64,000 bases of DNA, from contig NZ_BJNT01000017.1 in NCBI RefSeq assembly GCF_006539825.1, forward strand, positions 1 through 64,000, in the 5' to 3' direction. The notes beneath the pieces are model-generated. The model was not told where the DNA came from, did no database searches, and saw only the letters and a list, made by a program, of their open reading frames with translations. Shown piece after piece: positions 40,226 to 49,824 of the stretch. The stretch comes from Corynebacterium variabile (GTDB taxonomy: Bacteria; Actinomycetota; Actinomycetes; Mycobacteriales; Mycobacteriaceae). A program made the position numbers and the translations under genes. Positions within the stretch are counted from its first letter, which is position 1; every line of letters begins with the position of its first letter.

Positions 40226-40864
40226 ATGAAATTCTCACGTACTCCTGCCCTGGCATCCCTGGTCCTGGCATCCGCCCTCACCCTCGCTGCCTGTGGAGAT
40301 GACTCCGACGGTGGCCATGACAGCACTGACGGCCACGCGGGGCACGACATGGCGGACATGACCGGCATGACGACCGAAGGTGCCGACGATGCTGATATGC
40401 AGCACGACCACGCCATGGACGGTGGCGAGGCGCCCGCCGGTATCGCCGAGACCACCGATCCGATGTACCCGGTCGGTACCGAGGTCACCGTGCTGGCCGA
40501 CCACATGGAGGGGATGGACGGCGCGACAGGCACCGTCACCGGCGCCTACTCGACCACGGCCTATGCGGTGAGTTACACGCCGACCGACGGAGGTGCGCCG
40601 GTGAGCGACCACCGGTGGGTCGTCCAGGAGGAACTGGAGGGCGTCAAGGGTGCGGACGGTGCGGGTGACGCTCCGCTCGCCGACGGAACCGAGGTCACGC
40701 TGACCGCCGACCACATGGCGGGCATGGAGGGAGCGACCGCCACCATCGACTCCTCGACGCAGGAGACGGTGTACATGGTGGACATCACCACCGCCGACGG
40801 GATGACCATGACGAACCACAAGTGGGTCACCGAGAGTGAGCTTGCCCCGGCCGACGCGGAGTAG
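40226..40864 (+). CDS. YdhK-family (DUF1541) metal-binding lipoprotein
   Basis: A 212-aa lipoprotein. The signal ends in LTLAAC with lipidated C23. A His/Met/Asp-rich linker follows (GGHDSTDGHAGHDMADMTGM and MQHDHAMDGG), then two DUF1541 (YdhK) beta domains, each with a DHM.GM.GATxT motif (about 90-140 and 150-205). The His/Met clusters suggest Cu binding at the cell surface. The CsoR-like operator 12 nt upstream and the neighbouring copZ-copA genes support copper tolerance. Tandem DUF1541 domains are usual for the family. Confidence 0.88.
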   Translation: MKFSRTPALASLVLASALTLAACGDDSDGGHDSTDGHAGHDMADMTGMTTEGADDADMQHDHAMDGGEAPAGIAETTDPMYPVGTEVTVLADHMEGMDGATGTVTGAYSTTAYAVSYTPTDGGAPVSDHRWVVQEELEGVKGADGAGDAPLADGTEVTLTADHMAGMEGATATIDSSTQETVYMVDITTADGMTMTNHKWVTESELAPADAE

Positions 40865-40984
40865 GGGCCGTCCCCTCTCGTGCCTGTGTCGAGAAAGCGC
40901 CCTCACCGGCAGCCGAATCCATGTTCAGTCTGCCGGTCAGGGTGCTCATTCGACGCGGGCGGGTGAGCCGGCCCGGGGACCTGC

Positions 40985-41737
40985 CTAGATCGGGAGCTTG
41001 CGCACCACGAACTGCGGCAGGTTCTTGAGGATCAGCATCACCCAGCGGAACAGCGGGTGGATCCAGATGACGGTCTTCTTGCTGTCCACGCCGGCGGCGA
41101 TGGCCTTCGCGGCGTCCTCCTTGTCGACGGTGAGCGGCGCATCGTCCAGTCCGGCCGTCATACTGGTACGCACCTGACCGGGGCGGACGGTGAGCACGCG
41201 TACACCGGTGCCGCGCAGGGCTTCACCGAGCATACGGTAGAAGCCGTCCACGCCGGCCTTGGTGGAGCCGTAGACGAAGTTCGAGCGGCGGACCATCTCG
41301 CCGGCGACGGAGGAGAAGACCACGATCTGGCCGTGGCCCTGCTTCTTCATCCGGTCGGCGAGCAGCACGCCCACCGAGACCGCACCGGTGTAGTTGACCT
41401 GCGCGGCGAGCACGGCCTGCTTCTGGTTCTGCCACTGCACCTCGTTGTCACCGAGGACGCCGAAGGCGACGATGGCCAGGTCGATGTCACCCTCGATGGA
41501 GTCGATGATCTCCTCGTGGGTGTCGAAGGCGGTGGCGTCGAAATCGACGGTCTCCACCGCGGACGCGCCGGCGGCCTCACAGCGGGCGATCGGGGAGGAC
41601 ATGTCCTCACCGGCGCGGGCGGCGAGTACGACGCGGGCGGGGCCGCGCGACAGGAACTGCTCGACGACGGCGAGGCCCATGTCGGATGCACCGCCGAGCA
41701 GGAGGATGGACTGGGGCTTACCCACAGCGTTGATCAT
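40985..41737 (-). CDS. dprE2: Decaprenylphosphoryl-2-keto-beta-D-erythro-pentose reductase
   Basis: A 250-aa SDR that reduces the keto intermediate made by DprE1 to decaprenylphosphoryl-arabinose, the arabinose donor for the arabinogalactan of the cell wall. The cofactor motif is LLLGGASDMGLAVVEQF (12-28), with FSSVAGE (S143) and YGSTKAG (Y156, K160). The C-terminal KNLPQFVVRKLPI is basic/hydrophobic as in orthologues. It lies 11 nt downstream of dprE1 on the same strand, the standard order in Mycobacteriales. Confidence 0.93.
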   Translation of the reverse strand: MINAVGKPQSILLLGGASDMGLAVVEQFLSRGPARVVLAARAGEDMSSPIARCEAAGASAVETVDFDATAFDTHEEIIDSIEGDIDLAIVAFGVLGDNEVQWQNQKQAVLAAQVNYTGAVSVGVLLADRMKKQGHGQIVVFSSVAGEMVRRSNFVYGSTKAGVDGFYRMLGEALRGTGVRVLTVRPGQVRTSMTAGLDDAPLTVDKEDAAKAIAAGVDSKKTVIWIHPLFRWVMLILKNLPQFVVRKLPI

Positions 41738-41748
41738 TGCAGTGACTC

Positions 41749-43164
41749 CTAGTTGAGCTCGAGGCGGCGGGACATGTCGGACGCGAAGACGCCCGTCGGG
41801 TCGATGGACCGGCGGGTCTCCAGCCAGCCCTCGAGGCCCGGGTACATCCGGTGGAAGTTCTCCGCGGTGGTGCGGGACTCCTTGGCCAGGTAGAGGCGTC
41901 CGCCGAACTCCATGACCTGCTTGTCGAGGCGGTCGAGGAAGTCGCCCAGACCCGGTCGGATCGGGAAGTCCACACAGACGTTCCAGCCCGGCATCGGGTA
42001 GCTCAGCGGGGCACGGTTGCCCGGGCCGAAGAGCTTGAAGACGTTCAGCGCCGAGTAGTGGCCGGAGGCCTGGATGTCCTTGATGATCTGCTTGAACGGC
42101 TCGACGGCCTCCATCGGCACGACGAACTGGTACTGCAGGAAGCCCTTGGAACCGTAGCCGCGGTTCCACTCACCGATGAGGTCGAGCGGCTGGTAGAACT
42201 GCGTGAGGTTCTCGATCTGGTTCCGGACCGGCTTGCCCATCGTGTAGTAGGCCAGGCCCACCGCGGACAGCGTCAGCTTGTTCAGCGTGAAGGACGGGAA
42301 GATGTCCGGCACGGTCATGAGCTGGGGGGCGTTGAACTTCAGCGGATCCTTGGCCAGCTTCGGGGCGAACTCCTTGAGCTGGTCGAGGGTGGCCAGCGAA
42401 CCGCGGGAGATCGTGGAGCGGCCCAGCTTCGGCTCCGGCGAGATGCAGTCGAACCACGCCGAGGAGTAGGTGTAGTTGACCTCGGAGCCGTCGGAGTGCG
42501 CGGCGATGGTCTCGTCGAGGGTGTTCGTCCGGTCGACGTCGCACAGGAAGTACGCCGTCTCGGTCTTCGTCATCTCGATGGTGGCGCGCAGGATCACACC
42601 GGTCAGGCCCATGCCGCCGACGGTCGCCCAGAACAGGGTGCCGTCCGGATCGTCGGAAGAGCCTTCCGGCTCCAGGTGCAGGACGCGACCGTCGGCGACC
42701 AGCAGCTCGATCGAGCGGACGTGGTTGCCGAAGGACCCGGCGGAGTGGTGGTTCTTACCGTGGATGTCCGGGCCGATCGCACCACCGATGGTGACCTGGC
42801 GGGTGCCGGGCAGGACGGGGACCCACAGGCCGTAGGGCAGTGCGGCCTTCATGAGCTGGTCGAGTGTCACGCCGGCGTCCACGTCGACGATGGCGGTGTC
42901 CGGGTCGATCGAGTGGATCGTGTTCAGCGCCTGCATGTCGATGACGAGGCCGCCACCGTTCATGGCGGGGTCGCCGTAGGAGCGGCCCATGCCGCGGGCG
43001 ATGACGCCGCGCTTGAGGTGGTCAGGCTTGTCGGCGTTACTGTCGGCGACCTGTGCGACGGCGGCGGCGATGACGTCGACGTCCGGGGTGGACAGGACCT
43101 CTGCGGTGGTGGGGGCGGTGCGTCCCCAACCGGTGAGAGACCGGGTGTGCGTCTGCAATTCCAT
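41749..43164 (-). CDS. dprE1: Decaprenylphosphoryl-beta-D-ribose 2'-oxidase
   Basis: A 471-aa FAD enzyme that oxidises decaprenylphosphoryl-ribose, the first half of its epimerisation to arabinose. The FAD-binding N-terminus has [13 protein letters not shown] and [27 protein letters not shown] is the conserved flavin loop. C397 in [11 protein letters not shown] corresponds to the Cys387 of M. tuberculosis that benzothiazinones modify. I chose the ATG at 43164 because TAGTGT sits 7 nt upstream (leaderless) and the N-terminus [18 protein letters not shown] matches orthologues. The upstream extension lacks family features. Confidence 0.95.
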   Translation of the reverse strand: MELQTHTRSLTGWGRTAPTTAEVLSTPDVDVIAAAVAQVADSNADKPDHLKRGVIARGMGRSYGDPAMNGGGLVIDMQALNTIHSIDPDTAIVDVDAGVTLDQLMKAALPYGLWVPVLPGTRQVTIGGAIGPDIHGKNHHSAGSFGNHVRSIELLVADGRVLHLEPEGSSDDPDGTLFWATVGGMGLTGVILRATIEMTKTETAYFLCDVDRTNTLDETIAAHSDGSEVNYTYSSAWFDCISPEPKLGRSTISRGSLATLDQLKEFAPKLAKDPLKFNAPQLMTVPDIFPSFTLNKLTLSAVGLAYYTMGKPVRNQIENLTQFYQPLDLIGEWNRGYGSKGFLQYQFVVPMEAVEPFKQIIKDIQASGHYSALNVFKLFGPGNRAPLSYPMPGWNVCVDFPIRPGLGDFLDRLDKQVMEFGGRLYLAKESRTTAENFHRMYPGLEGWLETRRSIDPTGVFASDMSRRLELN

Positions 43165-43171
43165 GCGGACC

Positions 43172-43177
43172 ACACTA
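43172..43177 (-). promoter_or_regulatory. -10-like TAGTGT before dprE1
   Basis: On the minus strand TAGTGT ends 7 nt before the dprE1 ATG, placing the transcription start at the initiation codon. Confidence 0.4.
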
Positions 43178-43290
43178 CAGCCGGGACCGGACGCCTCACG
43201 GACTCTTCGCCGCGTGCGGGGGAGGATAGTGACGCATCTTTCACTGCTGTTGATGCGCAGACGCCACCACAGGTATGCCATAGTAAGGAC

Positions 43291-45325
43291 ATGCTTGGTT
43301 ATGGTGGCCTCAGTCATGCTGAGGGTAGGGTTGCCCGGATCGCCCACGAATGGGAGACGCTGCGTGCAGCCCATGCGCGCGGCGAAATCCCGCTCCCGGT
43401 GCTCCTCGGACGCTTCACCGCCATGGCCGACGAACTGGCCTCCGTCGAGGCCTCACCGCAGCATCCCTCGCTCACCGCAGCCCGCGAATCCGCCGCTGAC
43501 CTGCGGCACCGCATCAGTCTGCATACGGTCACCCTCGCACCGCGTCCGCTGGTGCTGCCCGGTGTCGCTCCGCTGCCACCCGCCGGCCACCCGGTCAACG
43601 CCCTGCCGGAACTGTGGCACCGGCACCGGCACGATCCGGTGCGGCGTCCCTCCCACCAGGACGCCGTGGGGCACCCCGGGCCCGACGGCGCACCGCTCGA
43701 CGGGGAAGGCGGACGGCTGACCGACGGGTTCCGTACCCACTGGGTGGATGTCCCCCTGGCCGCCGCCGCAGACCCGGCGACCCCGCTGTCCGAGATCGAC
43801 GCACTGACCGACCACAGTGTGGCCGTCCTGCGCCGGTACGGGGCGGGGGCCGCGGAGATCGCCGGGCTGCGCGCCCGGGTCCTGCTCGCGACAGGACGCC
43901 TGGAACAGGCCCGTGAACTGATGGAACTGGTGGGGGAGGCGCCGTGCGGGGTGGAGGAGCTGGCGGTGGTCGGGGGGGACTGTCGCCCTGTTGCGCGGAG
44001 ACCTCGACACCCTGCTGCGGGTGCTGTGCCACGGGGAAGACACCGGCCTGGCGGCGGGGACCGGGAGTTCCGTGCAGTGGACGCTGCACACCGCCGCCTC
44101 ACTGGTCCCGCTGGCCCACATGGTCGACACCACCACGGTCGACCGGATCGCCGGCATCGTCGCCACCGCCACCGGTGCGCCCGAACTGGAGCCCGCGATG
44201 CTGCATGTCGCCGGCTACCTCGCCCTCGCCGGTGTCCCGGAGACTGCCCTGTCACTGCTGGTCCGCACCGTCGACATCACCGATCCGCCGGCGGCGGCCG
44301 CCCCGGTGCTGCGCGCGGTGGCCGAGACCGGCTGGTCTGCGGACCCCGCCGCCGATCTGGGAGCACGCCGTCTCGTGGCCGGTGGTCCGACAGTCCGCGA
44401 ACTGGCCGACGGGCTGTCGGAGCAGCTGCGTGAGCAGGCCGTGTGCTGCGACGCCCGCAACGGCCGGATGATGTGGACGACGCTGGTGCCGGAGGCCCTG
44501 GAGTACCCGGTCCCGCTCATCGACGCCGCCGACCTCGTCGGCATCCCGGCCCTGGGTGGTCTGGCACTGCCGGCGGCCCTGCCCACGGCACTGCCCGGCG
44601 CCTTCCCCGGCGGCACCACTGATCCGGCTGACCTGGCGGAACTGCCCGGTGTCGGGCCGGTGGACCTGGCGTCCTTCGATGCGACGGACGCGCTGTGCGC
44701 CACCTTGATGTACACCCTGCTCGGGTCAGACACCCACCCCCTGGTCAGGCGCCTGATCGACCTCGACATCCTGCTCTCCGGTGCACTGGCGACCCGTCCG
44801 TCAGCGGAGTACGCGGTGCAGGGGCTGTGGACCGCGCTGCGACTGCTGCCCCGGGCCGTGCCGCTGACCGGTGGCGCGCTGGTCGAGGCGGAGACCGGCC
44901 GCGGCATCGTGGACGCCACCGTCATCACGGCGGTGACGGCGTCCGCCCGGTCCCTGCCTGCCCCGCCGTCGGCGTCCCCGCTGGGCCTGGTGGACCATGT
45001 CGCCGACCTCGCCGATCTCGCAGACGCCCTGGTCACCGCCGGTGCCTGCCATGAGGCCTGCACGGTCGCCGCCGCGGGACTGGCCGCGGTCGGCGGCAAC
45101 TGGGTGGACACCGGTGTGGCGTCCGGGTGCGCCCCCGGGGAAGCCGGCGCGGACGATGACGGCCCGGTGCGTCTGCTGCGGGCCAGGTCGGCGGCTCTGT
45201 CCTCGCTGGGTAATACCGCCGGAGCTGACCGGTGTGCCGAGGCCGCCGCGACGGCCGCGGAGTACCGCGGACGCTGGCGCCTGGCCGAAGCCTGCCGCGT
45301 GGACGCGGCGGCGAGGCGGGCCTGA
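43291..45325 (+). pseudogene. Large actinobacterial helical protein gene with a frameshift
   Basis: From an ATG at 43291 (AAGGAC upstream) the frame runs [20 protein letters not shown] to ELAVVGG at 43978, and the coherent continuation TVALLRGDLDTLLRVLCHGE lies one frame over, through to 45325. Removing one G from the G7 run at 43972-43978 joins the halves into a protein of about 677 aa. It is Ala/Leu-rich and helical, possibly TPR-like (AGLRARVLLATGRLEQAREL), with a Pro/Gly-rich insert near 70-150. The break may be a real mutation, a variable homopolymer or an assembly error. It is divergent from dprE1. Function unknown. Confidence 0.65.
43972..43978 (+). other. G7 homopolymer at the frame break
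   Basis: Seven consecutive G. With six the two halves of the surrounding gene are in one frame. This is a natural site for slippage or a sequencing/assembly indel. Confidence 0.7.
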
Positions 45326-45344
45326 CCGGACGCACGCCGTCAGC

Positions 45345-46130
45345 TCAGCGTCCACCGTCCACGGTGGTGTTCCCGGAGTCCGTGGACAGCCGGTAGCGGG
45401 CTGCGGCCGGAAGTCCGTCCACGACGAGGTCGTAGGATTCACGGACGAGCTCATCGACGAGCGTCTCCGTGGTATCCGGGCCCGGTCTGACGGATATCCA
45501 GTGGTGTCTGTCGAGGTAGCGGCCCGGGGTGATGCTTCCGTTCGCCTGGATGAGAACGTCGGAGTCCGGCGGGTCGGCTTTGACGGTGATGCCGGGATCG
45601 GAGTCATCCTCGGTGACGATGAGGAACACGTGCCTGGTGACCTTGAACACCAGCAGACTGTCGGTGAACGGATATCCCTCGTCCACCTCTGCGAGTGAGC
45701 GGGCGAGAGCGCAGGCCCTTTCCTGCAGGGCATCGCCGGAGATCAGACGGGCACCGGAACGGAACGTGTCGGGGTCGACGGGACGATCAGCCCGGGGCAG
45801 ATTACCGACGACAAGTAGGTAGGAGTCCGTGACCAGGTCCTCCACCATGTGACGGTCGAGGTCGCCGCCGGGGTGCAGGGTGATCCAGTGACGCCTGTTC
45901 ATGTGGTAACCGGGTGCGATGTCCGGGTGCGACTGGCGGAGCAGACGGGCCTCCAGCGGGTCGGCCTCGAGGATGACGATCGGTTCGCCGGTCAGTTCGG
46001 TCTGCAGCATGAAGACCTTGCCGTGGACCTTTCAGACCTCCCAGTCCTCCCCGAACGGATGGGTGAGGACCGCCTCGGGGAGCTGCCGGGTGCGGTCCGC
46101 AGCCGGTCGCTGCAGCGTGGTGCCGTCCAT
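45345..46130 (-). pseudogene. Double MmcQ/YjbR-like (DUF419) protein gene with in-frame TGA
   Basis: From an ATG at 46130 with AAGGAG upstream, the minus strand reads to THPFGEDWEV, TGA at 46032-46034, then KVHGKVFML and on for 221 residues. Two MmcQ/YjbR domains are present. The first ends YHMNRRHWITLHPGGDLDRH, and the second has FTDSLLVFKVTRHVFLIV and LDRHHWISVRPGPD. The TGA lies exactly where the family has an aromatic residue (WDVFKV-like), so it is a nonsense change and not the natural start. A truncated product from the next ATG (46010) would lack part of domain 1. Family members bind DNA or small ligands; role unknown. Confidence 0.6.
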
Positions 46131-46215
46131 GACGGGCTCCTTCCCTCCTGATCCTGGTACTACCGTGCGCACTGTGCCCGTACGACGGTCGGGCCCCAGC
46201 TGGAGCGCTGGAGCG

Positions 46216-46584
46216 TCAGAGCCCCATGATCTCGCGGATCTCCTCGGGCAGCTCGGCCACGCAGGTGATCTGCGGCTTGCCGGCCTCCTTGTGCTCCCGC
46301 AGGGCCGCGTTGACGATCGAGCGGCTGGTGGAGTCCAGGATCGGCAGCTCCTGGGCGATGAGGCGGCCCATGAACTCGTTGACCGGCGCCTCGATGTGCC
46401 GCGCCGCCTCGTAGTGGGCTTCCGGGTCGGTGCCGCCGACCACCGCAGTCTGTGCCATGGAACCGCGTTCGCCGGCGGGCTTACCGTCGTTGGCCTTGGC
46501 GATGTTGCGCCGCATCCGGTCCTTCAGCCGGTCCTTCCCGTCGCCGTTGTCACCGTTGCCGCCTGAGTTTCTCCTGCCGAACAT
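46216..46584 (-). CDS. Small conserved-looking protein of unknown function
   Basis: A 122-aa soluble protein. Residues 1-40 are Gly/Asn/Lys-rich and basic (GKDRLKDRMRRNIAKANDGK). Residues 50-122 look like a folded helical domain: DPEAHYEAARHIEAPVNEFM, LPILDSTSRSIVNAALREHK and VAELPEEIREIMGL. I do not recognise a family. No signal or TM is present. It is divergent from the membrane protein at 46662 with 77 nt between, and its end lies 85 nt from the start of the disrupted YjbR-like gene on the same strand. Confidence 0.6.
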   Translation of the reverse strand: MFGRRNSGGNGDNGDGKDRLKDRMRRNIAKANDGKPAGERGSMAQTAVVGGTDPEAHYEAARHIEAPVNEFMGRLIAQELPILDSTSRSIVNAALREHKEAGKPQITCVAELPEEIREIMGL

Positions 46585-46648
46585 GCAGCTCAGCCTACCC
46601 TGGACACCACGACCGGGGAACCTGCGGAGCGTTATCGGGTGCGTCCTC

Positions 46649-46654
46649 TACGCT
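46649..46654 (+). promoter_or_regulatory. -10-like TACGCT, leaderless position
   Basis: TACGCT ends 7 nt before the ATG at 46662. The flanking CTACGCTGGG is shared with the site at 47946. Confidence 0.45.
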
Positions 46655-46661
46655 GGGGCCC

Positions 46662-47225
46662 ATGAGTGCCGCACCAGACCTGAACCGAACGCCCGATCTC
46701 GTCGTTCTGGGAGCGACGACGGTCGGCTACTACCTTGCCCGTGACCTGCTGAAGACGCCCTGGAAGCGTCGCCTGGCAGGACTGTCCGTCCTCGCCGCCG
46801 GCGGGGCCGCCGCCTGGTCGAAGCTCCGGTCCCAGACCCCGGCCACAGAGCAGGCCGCACGGCAGGCCACCCTGTCGACCACACCGGACTCCACCGGTCA
46901 CGGCGGGACACCGACCCCCGGAGCGTCCCCGCGGTCGTACGTCGTCCCCGCCGCGGTCGGCGGAGTGGCGCTGGTCGCCGGATCCTGGTTCAACGCGAAG
47001 ATCGACCGCCTCGCGACCGGCGCGATCACCCGGACCGTCGGGAAGCTGCCGCTGGTCGGCGGCCTGTTCCGTCGTCTCCCCAACACTACCTGGGGCATCG
47101 CCCAGGTCGGCCTGGTCGCAGCCGTGGCCCGGCTGTCGGAGGAGAATCCCGCCGTCGCCGCGGACGCCGGCGCCACCACCGGTGCCAAGACCCCGGTGAC
47201 CTCGAGCGCGAAGGACGCGAAGTGA
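46662..47225 (+). CDS. Uncharacterised membrane protein
   Basis: A 187-aa protein with weak hydrophobic segments: PDLVVLGATTVGYYLARDLL (10-29), RLAGLSVLAAGGAAAWSK and YVVPAAVGGVALVAGSWF (about 92-109), then VGLVAAVARLSE. Between them are Thr/Pro/Gly-rich loops. The last 25 residues are Ala/Thr/Lys-rich. It may be a small membrane-associated protein; the family is unknown to me. The start is supported by a leaderless -10. It overlaps the following gene by 4 bp (GTGA), so the two are translationally coupled and likely work together. Confidence 0.6.
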   Translation: MSAAPDLNRTPDLVVLGATTVGYYLARDLLKTPWKRRLAGLSVLAAGGAAAWSKLRSQTPATEQAARQATLSTTPDSTGHGGTPTPGASPRSYVVPAAVGGVALVAGSWFNAKIDRLATGAITRTVGKLPLVGGLFRRLPNTTWGIAQVGLVAAVARLSEENPAVAADAGATTGAKTPVTSSAKDAK

Positions 47226-47893
47226 CCGCTGCAGAGACCGCCCCCGAGGCAGCACCCGTCACCACGGAGACCGGCACCCGACCGCAGGATCCGCCGGTGC
47301 TCGTCGCCGCCACGGTCGGTGAGGTCACCGCCGTCTGGCAGGTCGAGGTCGACGCCCGCGTCGTGCTCGGTGAGTTCTCCGGAGCCTGGCTGGTGGACGC
47401 CGACGGCATCCGGGGATTCGCCGCCGACGCCGACTGGATCGACCAGCGCGCGTCCCGTGACGGGATGCTGGAGCTGCTGCTCGCCCGCCCGACCGTCGTC
47501 GTCGGCGAGGGCGGGGAACCGCTCAGCGGGGACGCCGCCCGCGACTCTTTCGGTCTCCCCGCGGACACCGCCGGAGCGCTGCAGACCGTCGACGTGGCCG
47601 CCACCGTCGCCGCCGCGTCCTCCTGTGTCGACGGGAACAAGGCCGCCTTCGCCGAGGCCAACCCCGGAAAACGGCAGCCAGGCTGGGCCGGTGCCTGGGC
47701 GGACGCCGACCTCACCCCGCAGCCAGGCCGCGCCCCCGAAGGGATCACCGGGGACGCCGCCGAGGCCGTCGTCCGCGCGATGGCGGCGGCCCGTGGCCTC
47801 CGCGATCTGGTGCAGAGCTGGAATGCCCTGGACAAGCTCCGGGTGCAGCGTCTCGGCGGCGAGCTGCGTGCGCTGCCGCTGGTCATGAACTGA
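47222..47893 (+). CDS. Uncharacterised protein coupled to the membrane protein
   Basis: A 223-aa soluble, acidic, Ala-rich protein starting at GTG 47222 within the stop of the preceding gene. Recognisable stretches are LGEFSGAWLVDADGIRGFAA, DWIDQRASRDGMLELLLARP and AAVVRAMAAARGLRDLVQSW, but I know no matching family. A region with SCVDGNKAAFAEANPGKRQP precedes a helical C-terminus. Its role is presumably linked to the adjacent membrane protein because of the 4-bp overlap. No catalytic motif is evident. Confidence 0.55.
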   Translation: MTAAETAPEAAPVTTETGTRPQDPPVLVAATVGEVTAVWQVEVDARVVLGEFSGAWLVDADGIRGFAADADWIDQRASRDGMLELLLARPTVVVGEGGEPLSGDAARDSFGLPADTAGALQTVDVAATVAAASSCVDGNKAAFAEANPGKRQPGWAGAWADADLTPQPGRAPEGITGDAAEAVVRAMAAARGLRDLVQSWNALDKLRVQRLGGELRALPLVMN

Positions 47894-47945
47894 TACAGCG
47901 TCAGAAACCGGTCCGTCGTCCCCGGCGAGCTGTCGCGGACGGCGC

Positions 47946-47951
47946 TACGCT
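47946..47951 (+). promoter_or_regulatory. -10-like TACGCT, leaderless position
   Basis: TACGCT ends 7 nt before the ATG at 47959. Confidence 0.45.
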
Positions 47952-47958
47952 GGGTCCC

Positions 47959-49143
47959 ATGAATGCTCAGCACCTGCCGCAGCGTCGGGGAACCCGACGG
48001 GGAGTCGTCCGCGACACCACCCCGTCAGGCGACCCCGGCGGCCTGGCCGCGGTGCTCGAGTTGCCGGGTATCGCCCACGCCGCCCGCCCCGCCCCACCGG
48101 CGGACGCCGCAGACCATGAACTGACCCTCCTGCTCCTGGCCGAGCACCACGTTCCCGGTCTCGGCTGGTTCACCCGCGCCCTCGGCCTCAACGGGGCACT
48201 GTCCGTGGCCGAGACCGTCCGTGCGGTCCTGTTGTCACTGGACTGGCCCGGGGCGTCCACCATGCTCAACGGTGCCGACGGTATCGAAGGCGCCGACCGG
48301 TTGCCGGCGATCACCACCTGGTCACTGCAGGCCCGCCGTAATGACCGGCTGCGCGTCTACTCCCGCACCGCCGGACCGATCGGCACACCGCTGTGTGAGG
48401 CCCTGGGCCGCGACGGCACCGGCATCCTCGTTGTCGACGGGTACACGGTCACCGTCACCACTGCCGGCGCGATGCCCCGCGACGACCACACCCCGGACGC
48501 GGTCTGCCTCGCCGGCGGCTTCGCACCCGACGGGGACGCCCCGGCTGATCCTGAGTCCTTCCCCGTCCCCGGCATGGTGGACCACCCCGTCGGACTACCG
48601 CGCGACGTCGACCTCGCCGCGGTGAATGTCGCCCTGACCGGTGAGGAGACCGTCGCCGAGATCCTCGGTGAACTCAACCCGGAGCTGCGCGCCCTGCTGC
48701 TCGGCGGAGACCTCTACGAGTTCACCCCGCTGCTCCAGGCCCTCGATCTGGGGCGTCCTGCCCAGGTCGGGGAGGCGACGCGCCGGGTGCTGGAGAACTT
48801 CCCCGCCGAGACCACCCCGGTCGGACGCGCCGCCGCCTGGTCGCGGGTGGTGGCGTTGTCCACACTGTCGGACCGGGAAACCGCCGACGAGGTCACCGAG
48901 ATGCTCATGGCCGCCCTCGGATTCACCCGGGCGGACGCCGGCCTCGGAGCCTCCGGTGACCACGGGTCCTGTGACCCGTTGAGTGCGGAGGAGATCCGTG
49001 ACCTGTCACGCGAGTCCGGTCTCCTGCTGGCCACCTGTGGAGCCGACGTGTGGGAGGGGACGGCGTCCGCCGTGATCCCGCTGGTGCCCAAATGCAGTCT
49101 CGTCGACCGGTTGGAGATGTACCGCTTCCTGCTCCAGGCGTGA
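47959..49143 (+). CDS. Uncharacterised 394-aa actinobacterial protein
   Basis: A soluble protein, strongly Ala/Leu/Asp-rich, with no signal peptide. Segments include DHELTLLLLAEHHVPGLGWF, TRALGLNGALSVAETVRAVL, TGILVVDGYTVTVTTAGAMP and a long helical C-terminal half (ETVAEILGELNPELRALLLG; RETADEVTEMLMAALGFTRA). I recognise no family. It has its own leaderless -10, matching that of 46662, and is followed 87 nt later by gtrA. It may belong to the envelope gene cluster by position only. Confidence 0.55.
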   Translation: MNAQHLPQRRGTRRGVVRDTTPSGDPGGLAAVLELPGIAHAARPAPPADAADHELTLLLLAEHHVPGLGWFTRALGLNGALSVAETVRAVLLSLDWPGASTMLNGADGIEGADRLPAITTWSLQARRNDRLRVYSRTAGPIGTPLCEALGRDGTGILVVDGYTVTVTTAGAMPRDDHTPDAVCLAGGFAPDGDAPADPESFPVPGMVDHPVGLPRDVDLAAVNVALTGEETVAEILGELNPELRALLLGGDLYEFTPLLQALDLGRPAQVGEATRRVLENFPAETTPVGRAAAWSRVVALSTLSDRETADEVTEMLMAALGFTRADAGLGASGDHGSCDPLSAEEIRDLSRESGLLLATCGADVWEGTASAVIPLVPKCSLVDRLEMYRFLLQA

Positions 49144-49230
49144 CGCGCCGGGTGACGGTTCGGTGAATCAGGGGCGCGCTGAGTAGCGTAGAGTGTTGAT
49201 TCCCTTTTCCCGCAGCAAGTGAGGACTCCC

Positions 49231-49824
49231 GTGACCGATGCCGTCACCGAACGGCCGCCCGAGCAGCCACCCCGGCCTGTCGGGCGCAAACGCCGCATCC
49301 TGAAGCAGTTCATCACCTTCGGGATCGTCGGCGCGTCCGGGTTCGTGGTGAACCAGGGCGTCATGGTGCTGTCGAACAAGTTCACCCAGGCGGTGTGGGA
49401 TTTCGACCAGTACCACCCGTTCGTCAACATCTTCGGCTCGGCGTTCCATGTCCGCTGGTACCACGTGTTCAGTGTGCTGGCCTTCATCGTGGCGAATATC
49501 TGGAACTTCTTCCTCAACCGGCGCTACACCTTCAAGGCGGCGAAGGGGGCGCCCTGGCTGCGTCCCATGTTCAGCTTCATGCTGGTGGGCATCTTCGGCC
49601 TGCTCATCACCCTGCTGGTACAGACGGCGCTGGTCAACGATGACTCACCCATCGCCCTGTCCCACTCGATCTGGGATGATTCGACGGGGCTGAGGACGCG
49701 CGCCTACTGGGGTAACTTCATCGGCGTGATCGTCGCGATCCCGGCGAACTTCCTGTTCAACAAGTTGTGGACCTTCCGGCACAGGCCCGGGAAGGGAGAG
49801 GTGAAGGTGAAGAATGTCGGCTGA
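49231..49824 (+). CDS. GtrA-family membrane protein 1
   Basis: A 197-aa protein with four TM helices of the GtrA family: ILKQFITFGIVGASGFVVNQ, HVFSVLAFIVANIWNFFLNR, MFSFMLVGIFGLLITLLVQT and NFIGVIVAIPANFLFNKLWT. The paired (F/I)xxNRxxTF motif is present (NFFLNRRYTF; NFLFNKLWTF). GtrA proteins move or recruit polyprenyl-phosphate sugars; in M. tuberculosis a GtrA protein (Rv3789) sits beside dprE1 and is implicated in arabinogalactan synthesis. The start codon is GTG 49231 or GTG 49219. It overlaps the second gtrA by 11 bp. Confidence 0.85.
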   Translation: MTDAVTERPPEQPPRPVGRKRRILKQFITFGIVGASGFVVNQGVMVLSNKFTQAVWDFDQYHPFVNIFGSAFHVRWYHVFSVLAFIVANIWNFFLNRRYTFKAAKGAPWLRPMFSFMLVGIFGLLITLLVQTALVNDDSPIALSHSIWDDSTGLRTRAYWGNFIGVIVAIPANFLFNKLWTFRHRPGKGEVKVKNVG

